Source: Pseudozyma flocculosa PF-1
Lineage: Eukaryota > Basidiomycota > Ustilaginomycetes > Ustilaginales > Ustilaginaceae
DNA length: 64,000 nt
Direction: 5' to 3'
Assembly: GCF_000417875.1 (NCBI RefSeq)
Contig: NW_006920870.1
Location: 184,115 to 248,114 of the forward strand
A program made the translations under genes and the position numbers. Positions 13,048 through 22,553 of the stretch are shown here, in pieces (position 1 is the first letter of the stretch; each line of letters begins with the position of its first letter). Below the pieces are notes generated by a model. The model had not been told where the DNA came from. It worked only from the letters and a program-made list of their open reading frames with translations, and did not search any database.

Positions 13048-15081
13048 ATGAACCGCTCCGACCCCTATTGGAGCGAGACGGACGCTGCCACGTCGGCCAA
13101 CGAGGGCTTCGACGACGACGACGACGGCTGGCTCTCGAATGCGAGCGACTTCAGCAGGCGCAGCCGTTCAGACCGACCCGGACCCCGGCCACAGGCACCT
13201 CAGAGCCAGAGCGGCAGCGGACAAGCTCGCCGCCTCTTTCGCATCCCCGCCGTCGCCGATGGCGTGGCAGAGCTTCGCTCTATTGCCGACTCGTTTGAGC
13301 ATAGGCACAGCACCGACCTCCGCTACCCATTCTCCGAACGTGCAGAGTGGTCGCGGCTGGCCTCAAGCGAGCTCCAGTCGGTCGCAGACGAGGGGCGGCT
13401 CGCCAGCGTCGCCTTCCTCCACCACGCCCAGCTTCGTCAGCGAGTCGAGGAGAGCCAAGCTCCCCAGGCAGCCACCTCGCGTCTCCTCTCCTTCGACCAC
13501 AAGCAGGCCCGGCACGACGGCGGTCGGCTCGCCTGGCCGCTCGAAGCAGATCAGGTCCCTCTTCCCCGCTGGACTCTCGGACAGGAGGTAGAGGCGATCA
13601 TATCACGTCGGCACGCTGCCCTCGCCTCGGTCCGGAAGCAGATCCTCGCCGACCACGGCGCCCGCACACGCCCATCGTCGCGCAAACGCCGGAGGCGGAA
13701 CAGACAAGCTACCGACGATGCCAAGGGTGCGGAAAACATCAACGCTGACGAACCGAGCCCGGCGACAGGGAGGCACGACGAAGGTCTAGGTAGCGATTCG
13801 GACGCCGAAGCCGTGTCGGAGCTCGTCGATCCAGTGCTGCTGGCCGTACAACAGCAGCTGCGACGAACCTACGAGCATCTGATGCTGCAGGAGACGTCAT
13901 GGTCCAATGCTGGCTCCAGGCGCAAGAAGCGCTCACCACGGGGCAATGCACCAGAGTCGGCAGACGCCCCGAAGGACAAGGTACCGAAGATCAAGGCAAA
14001 GACCGGCAAGAGGCCATTCGACTGGCGCAGTGTCGTGGGCTTCCTCTCCCAAAGAAGCGAGTCGATCTCGACGGGGGCTGACAGGGAGATGGCGTTCGAC
14101 ACGGCCCTTCGAGCGACGGCGGAGCGGCTAGAGCAGATCTACGGCACAGCGTCCCTCCACCTGCTCAAGGGACGACCCACCGCCTCACAGCATTACGTCA
14201 AGGCCGGCGACTCGGCGTCGAGACGGGCGATGCTGGACAATGCCCTGGCAAGGGCTGAAGACTCGCTGCGTCCTCGGCGCGGCGAGGCGGACGAGCCGCC
14301 GCGTCGGGAAGCCGAGAGCCGCGAGAACCTGCCGACCAGGTATCTCATGGACGCGAGCCTCCTCGACCCGACTGACTTGCTCGTCGACTACGAGGCCACC
14401 GCCAAGCTGAGGCCTCCGCCTGGCGATCAGGACCGCGAGGTCAGGCCCCTTCCAGGGCGATCCGACGAGCCTACTGGCCGTCCGACGTTTACGAGGCAAG
14501 ACGGGCGTGTCATTGGCTCCTCGGCTGGCCCTCTTCTGCTTGCCCGCAGGCCCATCGACCGTCGGAGAGTCAAGGAAGTGCTGAACCCTGGGGGCTCCAG
14601 GAGCGCCGTTTTGCACTCGGCTTCTGGCAGCGATGCTGGCTCTTCGGCCTCGGACAGGCGGTCCAGCGTCAGCAGCTCCTCGTCCGACGATCCCAGCTCT
14701 TCGAGTGACGACGCTGACGGTAGCAGCGACAGCGACAGTGACAGCGATCCTAGACCGTCACGACGGTCCAAGAAGGCCAAGACGGGCCGCAACACGCCGC
14801 AGAGGGCCGTAAGGAAGTCATCTGCACCATGGCGCGGCCGGTCTGAGAGCCGATCGTTGGACGCCTCCCACGAAGAGCATGACCGTGGCGCGGGCGCCTC
14901 ATCCGCGTCTGCATCAGCAGCACAAGGGGAAGCGGCGGCGGCGGCGGCTCGGCCTTCCCACCAGTCATCTGCCGGAACGGGCGCAAAGAAGGCGAAACGG
15001 CGGACGCTCATCACGGCGGTCGGAGGGGTCGGCACCGGCCTGAAACGGCGAGGGATGGTCAGGGCGAGCAGCGGTTTCTAA
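13048..15081 (+). CDS. Large basic/Ser-rich nuclear-type protein, tentative Rrn9 domain
   Basis: A single uninterrupted exon of 677 residues. Near residues 130-200 is HHAQLRQRVEE...RLAWPLEADQVPLPRW, followed by a helical segment. This resembles, from memory, the Rrn9 domain of RNA polymerase I upstream-activating-factor proteins (a small basic/hydrophobic block with a WPLP-like core). The resemblance is weak and unverified. The N-terminus is acidic (a DDDDDGW run). Basic clusters resembling nuclear localisation signals occur near residue 215 (RKRRRRNRQ) and 288 (RRKKRSPRG). The C-terminal third has a long Ser/Asp tract and basic ends. If the domain call fails, it is an unclassified nuclear protein. 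The next gene on the same strand starts 450 bases downstream. Confidence 0.6.
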   Translation: MNRSDPYWSETDAATSANEGFDDDDDGWLSNASDFSRRSRSDRPGPRPQAPQSQSGSGQARRLFRIPAVADGVAELRSIADSFEHRHSTDLRYPFSERAEWSRLASSELQSVADEGRLASVAFLHHAQLRQRVEESQAPQAATSRLLSFDHKQARHDGGRLAWPLEADQVPLPRWTLGQEVEAIISRRHAALASVRKQILADHGARTRPSSRKRRRRNRQATDDAKGAENINADEPSPATGRHDEGLGSDSDAEAVSELVDPVLLAVQQQLRRTYEHLMLQETSWSNAGSRRKKRSPRGNAPESADAPKDKVPKIKAKTGKRPFDWRSVVGFLSQRSESISTGADREMAFDTALRATAERLEQIYGTASLHLLKGRPTASQHYVKAGDSASRRAMLDNALARAEDSLRPRRGEADEPPRREAESRENLPTRYLMDASLLDPTDLLVDYEATAKLRPPPGDQDREVRPLPGRSDEPTGRPTFTRQDGRVIGSSAGPLLLARRPIDRRRVKEVLNPGGSRSAVLHSASGSDAGSSASDRRSSVSSSSSDDPSSSSDDADGSSDSDSDSDPRPSRRSKKAKTGRNTPQRAVRKSSAPWRGRSESRSLDASHEEHDRGAGASSASASAAQGEAAAAAARPSHQSSAGTGAKKAKRRTLITAVGGVGTGLKRRGMVRASSGF

Positions 15082-15532
15082 GCGTCGTCCAGCACTTGTC
15101 ACTCGAATGTATTCTGCCAGATGCGTGCACCCATAGCAGTGTTAGAGGAATGTGGTCATTGGATGCTGCGGATGCTGCCGTTGTTTATGAGAATACGAAG
15201 GGCTAACCCGGCCGGTCAGGTCAGGGAGTCGCCAGGCGCTCTACGCGACGGGACGCGCGCGGGTGCGGTGGTGTTGGTCTGCCGCGTGTCGCTGTCGGTC
15301 TCGAGTAAGCTTTATTCTGCCGAGCGGCAGGCGAGGCCTCTTGGCTCATGGGTCCCGCTCGCCACCACCATCAGCCCTTCCAGCTCTAGCCCCTTCGAGC
15401 CTCTCTCGATCTTGTCACCGTTCCGCGACCTCGTCGGACGGACTGCATCGGCCCTCGCTCTACGCACGCATCGGACGCACAGCCTCGCCCGACATTCACA
15501 GGTCTCTCGCCCGTCTGGTCGCTCGGCCGACG
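15082..15532. other. Intergenic before the MutY homologue
   Basis: 450 bases containing the 3' end of the previous gene and a CT-rich leader for the next one. Nothing else seen. Confidence 0.5.
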
Positions 15533-18469
15533 ATGCCAGTATCGAGGCGCAAGAAGCCCAGCGCAGCCAGCGACAGCGAGTACGACGGCGATGATGGCAG
15601 CCTCGACTCGGCAAGGCCTGCCAAAGCGGCACGCAGGTCGGCGGCGGCGGGAACAAAGGTCCGCCTCGACGCTGCCATCGCTGCCGCTGAGCCGGGCTGG
15701 CCCAGACTGCCAGCACAGCCGGGCAGACGCCATGGCGCGAGCTATCACCGCCCACAGATGCTCGACGACAACACCGCCACCACAAGCCTACTAGAGTGGT
15801 TCGAGGGTGTCAGCAAGGATCGGCAGATGCCGTGGAGGCAGGAGTGGATCGACCCGACCGCGGGATCCTCGGGCTCGGTCGAGCAGCTGCTCCGCGTGCG
15901 GGCCTATCAGGTCTGGATCTCAGAGATCAGTGAGTGCTGCAATGCCCCTCTATCCCCTCCTCCGTTCCGGCTTCTGGCTGAGCTGAAGGACCGCTCTTGC
16001 CGTCTCCCCTCTCGGCGCTCCTCGTTGCTGCAGTGCTCCAGCAGACGCGCGTCGAGACCGTCAAGTCGTACTGGACCAGCTGGATGGCAAAGTGGCCGAC
16101 GATTGAGGCGCTCGCCGCGGCCCAGGCAGACGAGGTGCTGTCGGCATGGCGCGGCCTGGGATACTACAGCCGCGCCACGCGGATCCATACGGCGGCCAAG
16201 AAGGTGGTCGACGACGCGCACCTGCAGGGCATGCTGCCGCAGCTGCCCGAGGAGCTCGAGAAGCAGGTCCCCGGTGTGGGCAGGTACACTGCGGGCGCGA
16301 TTTCGTCCATCGTCTTTGGCCACGCCGTGCCCATCCTCGACGGCAACGTGGCGAGGGTGCTTTCGAGGCAGATGGCCCTCTACGCCAACCCAAAGGCAAA
16401 GGAGACAACGGATCTGCTCTGGCTGGCGGCCGACCTGCTTGTCAAGCACGCCGTTGCTGCTGGCTCCGAAGGCGGCGGCGGGAAGAAGGTGCCCGACGGC
16501 ATCCCGGCGCGGAGTCGGATACCCGGGCAATGGAACCAGGCCCTTATGGAGCTCGGAAGGTGAGCAGGAGGAGCGACAGTGCGGTCAAGGCCGAGTCGCA
16601 GCGCCACTGACATCGTGTTCTCATCCATCTGATCAGCACCATGTGCACGCCGAAACCCAACTGCCAAGCCTGCCCAATCCGAGCGACGTGCTTGGCTTAC
16701 GCAGAGGTAAGTCGGGAACCCACACCGATGGAGCTGGGCGAGGCGGGGAAGCGTTGCTCACCGCCCGAACCACGGCTGCATCTTGCGACCTCCAGGGCCA
16801 GGACATCGCGCTAAAGGAGTCAGAGATGCGCGTGGGATTCTCGGTCCCATCCGAAATCGCCGATATCGAGGATGTGTGCACGCTGTGCGAGCCGATACCT
16901 AGCGATGAAGTGGACGGAGAGAGCGGGGAAGCGATGCCGGCTAACGAGGCGGGTGCGACCGGCAAGAAAACCGCGACAGGGACGACGGCCGCCGCACAGC
17001 GACGAGGGCTGCGGCAGTCCATGCTCAACTTCGGAGGGGCCAGGAAGACGGAGGGTAACGGAGTCAAGCACGCCGGCTCGACAAAGGCGCCGCTGACTGC
17101 CAGCCAGCTGGAGCGGATCGAGGGACACGTCAAGCTGTTCCCGATGAAGGCGGTCAAGAAGCAAGTGAGGCGCGAAGAGTGCCTCGTCTGCGTCGTCAGG
17201 CGGCCGGCGGGCGCGACGTCGGCATTGGCATCGACATCGACATCGACATCGACGACGGTGCGCAAGGCGAGGAAGGCGTCCGCCACCGCCACGGCTGGGA
17301 CCTCGTGGGAGTATTTGATTGAGCAGCGACCGGATACCGGTGAGTCCTGCCCGCACCACGAACGTTCAGGCTGGAGAGGAAAGACGGCACAGGGTCAGAA
17401 GGGAGACGCAGATGCTGATGCTGATTCCCGGTTGGCTTCGTGTCGTCCTCGGCGCGGCAGGGCTGCTGGCGAGCATGTGGCAATTCCCCTCGCTGACGAC
17501 CCTCGTCGAGGACGGCGAGCACAAAGCGGAAACGTACCCGGCCCGCCAGTCCAAGGACGTCGTGCGGCGCTTCGCCAGCACGGTGCTGCGACGCCACGCC
17601 GCCGCCGCCGCCGCCGCGGCCGCGCACCCGGACGACCGCAACGGCGCGCCTCGGCATGTCACCATCGCCACGACGACCAAGNNNNNNNNNNNNNNNNNNN
17701 NNNNNNNNNNNNNNNNNNNNNNNNNNNNNNNNNNNNNNNNNNNNNNNNNNNNNNNNNNNNNNNNNNNNNNNNNNNNNNNNNNNNNNNNNNNNNNNNNNNN
17801 NNNNNNNNNNNNNNNNNNNNNNNNNNNNNNNNNNNNNNNNNNNNNNNNNNNNNNNNNNNNNNNNNNNNNNNNNNNNNNNNNNNNNNNNNNNNNNNNNNNN
17901 NNNNNNNNNNNNNNNNNNNNNNNNNNNNNNNNNNNNNNNNNNNNNNNNNNNNNNNNNNNNNNNNNNNNNNNNNNNNNNNNNNNNNNNNNNNNNNNNNNNN
18001 NNNNNNNNNNNNNNNNNNNNNNNNNNNNNNNNNNNNNNNNNNNNNNNNNNNNNNNNNNNNNNNNNNNNNNNNNNNNNNNNNNNNNNNNNNNNNNNNNNNN
18101 NNNNNNNNNNNNNNNNNNNNNNNNNNNNNNNNNNNNNNNNNNNNNNNNNNNNNNNNNNNNNNNNNNNNNNNNNNNNNNNNNNNNNNNNNNNNNNNNNNNN
18201 NNNTCTTTGTCGTCACCCTCTCCCCCGCCGCCGAAGCCGATCCGGAACCGTCGCTGGACAAGGTCGACAAAGACGACGACGACGACGACGAACTCGAGCC
18301 CGACAAGAGCGGGGCGGACAAGACCACGACCAAGAACAAGAACTTCGGCACGGGAATGCACTACCGTGCTCCTGCGCGGTGGGCGTCCGAGGCCGAGGTA
18401 GAGGCCGAGAGCCTGGGCACGGGCATGCGCAACTGCTGGGCCCTCGTGCAGGCGCACGGCAGCGCCTGA
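15533..18469 (+). CDS. MYH1: A/G-specific adenine DNA glycosylase (MutY/MUTYH), interrupted by an assembly gap
   Basis: Base-excision repair enzyme that removes adenine mispaired with 8-oxoguanine. Exons: 15533-15929, 16034-16559, 16637-16706, 16796-17339, then 17461 into an N gap (17682-18203), with the C-terminus at 18204-18469. The catalytic Glu is in WISEIMLQQTRV (E131, next to the first junction). The helix-hairpin-helix PGVGRYTAGAI is followed by ILDGNV with the catalytic Asp at about D235. The iron-sulfur Cys are 311, 317, 320 and 326; the first pair is separated by five residues, not the usual six. A NUDIX-like 8-oxoG-recognition domain starts with GLLASMWQFP. The stretch after the gap ends GTGMRNCWALV. 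A long lysine/Ser-rich insert lies between the cluster and the C-domain. The reading frame of exon 5 and of the post-gap segment differ if the N count is exact. Confidence 0.92.
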   Translation: MPVSRRKKPSAASDSEYDGDDGSLDSARPAKAARRSAAAGTKVRLDAAIAAAEPGWPRLPAQPGRRHGASYHRPQMLDDNTATTSLLEWFEGVSKDRQMPWRQEWIDPTAGSSGSVEQLLRVRAYQVWISEISECCNAPLSPPPFRLLAELKDRSCRLPSRRSSLLQCSSRRASRPSSRTGPAGWQSGRRLRRSPRPRQTRCCRHGAAWDTTAAPRGSIRRPRRWSTTRTCRACCRSCPRSSRSRSPVWAGTLRARFRPSSLATPCPSSTATWRGCFRGRWPSTPTQRQRRQRICSGWRPTCLSSTPLLLAPKAAAGRRCPTASRRGVGYPGNGTRPLWSSEGEQEERQCGQGRVAAPLTSCSHPSDQHHVHAETQLPSLPNPSDVLGLRRGKSGTHTDGAGRGGEALLTARTTAASCDLQGQDIALKESEMRVGFSVPSEIADIEDVCTLCEPIPSDEVDGESGEAMPANEAGATGKKTATGTTAAAQRRGLRQSMLNFGGARKTEGNGVKHAGSTKAPLTASQLERIEGHVKLFPMKAVKKQVRREECLVCVVRRPAGATSALASTSTSTSTTVRKARKASATATAGTSWEYLIEQRPDTGESCPHHERSGWRGKTAQGQKGDADADADSRLASCRPRRGRAAGEHVAIPLADDPRRGRRAQSGNVPGPPVQGRRAALRQHGAATPRRRRRRRGRAPGRPQRRASACHHRHDDQXXXXXXXXXXXXXXXXXXXXXXXXXXXXXXXXXXXXXXXXXXXXXXXXXXXXXXXXXXXXXXXXXXXXXXXXXXXXXXXXXXXXXXXXXXXXXXXXXXXXXXXXXXXXXXXXXXXXXXXXXXXXXXXXXXXXXXXXXXXXXXXXXXXXXXXXXXXXXXXXXXXXXXXXXXXXXXXFVVTLSPAAEADPEPSLDKVDKDDDDDDELEPDKSGADKTTTKNKNFGTGMHYRAPARWASEAEVEAESLGTGMRNCWALVQAHGSA
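17682..18203. other. Assembly gap (522 N)
   Basis: A run of 522 undetermined bases inside the MutY gene. The left flank is a GCC/Ala-rich stretch, which may have caused the break. Confidence 1.
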
Positions 18470-18676
18470 TTAGGCGCGGGCGCGAGGGGCGGGTGAATGC
18501 ATTGTTATTGCTGCCATTACCTGCGGACGTCCCCCGTCCGGAAAATGTGACGCTGCTAGCATCGGCGGCCAGCAGCGCATACGAGGACCTGATGCTGCCT
18601 CCTCGTCCTGCTTCTCCTTCGACATCTGCATCCCGACTGCACCTCCTCTGCCGCTCCTTTCAGGCCGAAGATAGGG

Positions 18677-19704
18677 TTAGGCGAGGGCCTTGTCGGCCTC
18701 CTCCTGCCGCCGCGCCGCGAGCTCCTTGATCTCGTCGGGCAGGCCCTGGGGGAACGTCTCGGAGAGTAACGAGGGCAGGATGCGGGCGTGGAAAAAACGG
18801 CTGGCCTTGTCGGCGCCCGAGTGGTGGTAGACGGCGCCGACGAGGGCCTCGAGGCAGACGCCGCGGATCTTGAAGAGGCCTGTCTCGAGCGGGCCGCGCT
18901 GCCCGTCGGTCACGGCGGGCGTCCAGCGCATGGCCTTTTCGAGCTGCAGCTCGCGCCCGATCTTGTCGCCTAGTCTCGAAGTGTGGACGACGTCTTCGAG
19001 GTCGGGCGACTCGAGCAGCCGCTGGATGTAGGAGCGCGAGGATGCAGAGAGCGAGGCGGTGTTGAGGCACGAGTGGAGGAAGAGGACGACAAACATCTTC
19101 AACGATCTCCGCCCTGCGGGAGAGGGGAAGCGAATGCCATGGCCGAGCCGAGAAGAGCATAGAAGGCGACGACGCGAGAGTCAGCACATGGAGCCGCCTA
19201 TCGCAAAGGTGCCCAGCCTCATCGGCGAGGGATACGGCGCCACTTACCGAGGAAGGCGAGCCGCCTGTTGTGGCCGTCCTTTGCGTACATGAAGCTCTCG
19301 TGGGTCATGGCGCGCTTGGCGAGCTCGGCGTCGTTTCCGAGGAGATTTGTCGAGGGGAAGGGGGGTCGGGAAAAGTGGGCGAGGATGTCCTGGGACGAGA
19401 GGTTGGCGCCGAGCGGCTGCGCTGGCACGCGGCCGAGATCGGACGCAGATGCGGCGGATGTGGATGATGGTGGTGGCGGCGTCGACGATGCAGACGATGA
19501 AGAGGACGAGGATGCGGCCGAAGAAAAGGCTGCCGTCGCTACCGGCGAGGGGTGGGGGCGGTACGGGCGTGCAGAGGAGGAGAGGGTGCGCGTCGACGTC
19601 GACTGTGTCGGCTGCAGCGGGCGCGGAGCAGACGCGGTCCTGGCGGGCTGCGCTGATCGGGCTGCCAGGCCGAAGAGGGAGGAGGTCGCTTTCCTGGAGC
19701 TCAT
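18677..19704 (-). CDS. Mitochondrial large-subunit ribosomal protein with RNase III fold (mL57/mL44-like)
   Basis: Two exons, 19704-19248 and 19113-18677, giving 297 residues. The N-terminus is Arg/Ser/Ala-rich with no acidic residues (mitochondrial presequence), followed by a long Ser/Pro linker. From about residue 110 the protein resembles an RNase III domain: RAMTHESFMY, then HNRRLAFLGRRSLKMF in place of the catalytic signature NERLEFLGD. The acidic catalytic residues are therefore missing, as in the structural RNase III-fold proteins of the mitoribosome. It ends directly after this domain with no double-stranded-RNA-binding domain. This favours mL57 (yeast Mrpl15) over mL44 (Mrpl3), but the choice is not firm. 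It converges with MutY and is divergent from eIF3g. Confidence 0.8.
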
Positions 19705-20633
19705 CGCGAGGCAGGCCAAGGTCGAGTGGGCGGCAGCGGTGATGGTGGATACGAATGCAATGCAGAGCTCGAGGACCGAGTGAGAAGGGGGCGGTGGGAC
19801 TTGAGGGCGGCAGAGGGGCGCGGTGTAGGCGGCCAAGGAGAAGCAAGGATGAGCTCGCCGGGTGCGAATATCAGCGCCGCAGATAGGCGGTGTGAGGTAG
19901 CGAGGATGGCGAGGTAGGGGGATCGGACGAGGAGGAAGAGGCCACGACTGGGTGTGATGGTGAGCGCGGTAGTTGAAGGTGGTGGTGGTGGCTGGTGGTG
20001 CTGCTGCCGAGAGCGGTTTTTTCCTTCTGCCTCGATGGGCCGGCCTGGCTGGTCCTCGCCCCCCTCAAGGCCTGGCCTCGCTTTTCTTCTCGGCGGAGGG
20101 CGGGCTGGCTTCTGGGCGTGGCTCTGGCTCGCTCGGTTCCGCCCGTCGTTGCGTCGAGTCGAGTCGAGGGGACGACCGCGACGCAAGCCAGGGCGTGCAT
20201 CCCCAGCCTGCGTCGGCCCGCGCCCCCTGCCATTCGAAAAAAGTGCGTCGTCCCAACAGCGCCCACTTGTGGCCAGCCAGAAGCAAGCAGTCCGGCCAGC
20301 AGCTGAGGCCACGCAGCGAGCGAGAGAAGAAAAAACCCAGCTGAGCGGGCTGGCCTCTCGACTGACGGCGCGCGCAGCCCACCGGCCCCTGCCTCCTTGG
20401 CTGGCTTGCACCCATAGCTCGACCGACGAACACCAACCAGCCATCTTGTCTCCGCAGCCACCGGCCATCACTACCATCACCACCTCGCATCGATCGCCTT
20501 CGACACTGCACGTCGCGCCACGCACAGTCCGCCACCTCGCACGTCAGATCGCCACTTCGAACCCTCACAGACCGCCTCGCTCACCTTAGCCAGCCGCCCC
20601 CGCCGCCGCCGCCCACCACATACTACTCCAGCC
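19705..20633. other. Divergent promoter mitoribosomal protein / eIF3g
   Basis: 930 bases between two divergent starts. Contains a GGTGGTGG run near 19979-20000, a GGCCGGCCTGGCTGG cluster near 20038-20075 and a CACC-rich leader before 20634. Long frames here are shadows. Confidence 0.55.
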
Positions 20634-22021
20634 ATGTCTCCGGTCCAAGTGCCGTTAGTGTCTCCTCTTGCCGCCACGCCTGTTGTCGATGGGGCTACAC
20701 CCGGCTCGACCAGCTGACCATGCCTCTCGAGGATCGCTGCCGCTTGCACGCCTCCCCTTTCTATTTCCTCCGGTTACAGCCCCGCCCCCACCGACCCCAC
20801 AAAGTCGTCGATGAACTGGGCCGACGACGTCGACGAGGATGGTGAGCGCTTTGCGTCTCCGCCTGGCTCACGCACTTCTTTGCCGCTCCGCTCACTCGGA
20901 CTTCCACTCGGCCTGACTCACTTTGCATCTCCCCTCAGTCACGCCCGACGCCCCCAAGATCGAGGAGAGGGATGAGGGCAACGGTGTCAAGGTCATCATC
21001 GAGTACCGCACCACGCCGGAGGGAAAGAAGGTCAAGGTACGTTGCAGGTGCCCCGATGCCTGCTTGCGTCCTCAGGACGTGCTCTGACCCCGACTGACCG
21101 CCGGCGACCGCTATGCTTGCGCCGACTGCTACGCACCAGATCACCCGACGGGTCAAGAGGACCCTGATCAAGACCAAGGTCAACCACGACGTCGCAGAGC
21201 GAAAGGCGTGGACCAAGTTCGGCCAGGAGAAGGGCCGCTCCGCTGGTCCGCACTCGAGCACCACCACGGTTGGCGAAAACGTGCTCCTCAAGATGGGCGC
21301 CGGCAACAAGAGGGTGAGTAGCGCGGTGCCGAGGCTCGCTGACCAGCTCATCTGTCAGGGCACCCAATCTGCCCACCTTGACCAATCGCTCACCTCTCCA
21401 TTGTCCCCCATCCCCTTCGCCCCTGACCGCTGCCCCGCTCGAATTCAGGATGAGCCCGAGGTCGACGAGATGGACAAGGTCCGACAGCAGCTCGCCAACA
21501 AGAAGATTGTCTGCCGACTCTGCAAGGGCGATCACTTCACCACAAAGTGTCCCTACAAGGACACGCTCGAGGCCATCCCCGGCGCCGGCGATGCCGATAC
21601 CCCCGAGGGCGGCGAGGGCACCCTCACGCCCGCCGCCATGGACCCGACCAACCCGGCCGTCGCCGCGAGCGCGGGTGGAAAGTACGTTCCGCCCAGCATG
21701 CGGGCTGGTGCCAAGGGCGCCGGCGAGAAGATGGGCGGGCTCGGCGGCGTCTCGAGAGACGACCTGCCCACGCTGCGCGTCACCAACCTCAGCGAGGATG
21801 CCGACGACGATGACCTGCGCGACCTTTTCAGCCGGTACGGCCGCGTCGTCCGCGTCTACGTCGGCCGCGACCGCGAGACGGGCGCCTGCAAGGGCTACGC
21901 CTTTGTCAGCTTCGAGATTCGCGAGGATGCCGACCGGGCGAGGCAAAAGGTCGACGGCAAGGGCTACGACAACCTCATCCTCAGCTGCCAGTGGTCGCTG
22001 CCGCGAGGAGAGCGCCCTTAG
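20634..22021 (+). CDS. TIF35: Translation initiation factor eIF3 subunit G (Tif35)
   Basis: Five exons: 20634-20653, 20780-20841, 20939-21036, 21140-21313 and 21449-22021, giving 308 residues. The first exon carries only seven codons. eIF3g is the RNA-recognition subunit of eIF3 and acts in scanning and 40S binding. The N-terminal part has the family start NWADDVDED, then VIIEYRTTPEGKKVK and ITRRVKRTLIK. A zinc knuckle of the eIF3g type (C140, C143, H147, C152; CRLCKGDHFTTKC) follows. A C-terminal RRM spans about residues 222-305, with LRVTNL as RNP2 and KGYAFVSF as RNP1. Introns are 97-135 bases long. It converges with VMA4. Confidence 0.96.
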
Positions 22022-22553
22022 AGGCAGTCGGTTGCGCCGATCTCCGCTGCTGCCGTCGCGCTGTCCACCGTCTCACACCGTGCCTTCCGCCGTGAGCCTC
22101 GTTGGGTGGCAAGGCAGCTTTGCACACGGCGACACCTGGCTCGCTTCAGCCTGATCCCCCCCGGCATCGCCAGGTTTCCCGCCCCATCTCCTCGCTCCTC
22201 ACCCCGCCTTGTTCCTGTACATTTAGCGCCCGGGCTTCAACCAAAATCGCAGGCTACCAAAACCCCCGCCCTCCGCTGGAGTGGCAGTGGCAATGCGCGA
22301 CGGCTCAGCACCCTCGCGCTAGCGCCCATGCCGGTAGCGACATGAGTCTTGCATTTGACACGAGGAGGCGGTGCGTACCATGGCGTTGCGACACGAGCGT
22401 CTCGGCGATGCGGGTCCGCGTGCACAAAGCGGGTCGAGGTGAGTTCACGGCGAAAAGGGGATCGATGCTGGCGCGTCTAGAGACTCGGGATGGAAGGGAA
22501 ACGGGGTCGAGACGAGAATAAAAGCAGAGGAGCCTGACCGGGCCGGGCCTGGC
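22022..22553. other. Convergent intergenic eIF3g / VMA4
   Basis: About 530 bases between two convergent stop codons, with a GGCCGGGCCTGGCC cluster at about 22539-22556. No gene. Confidence 0.5.
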
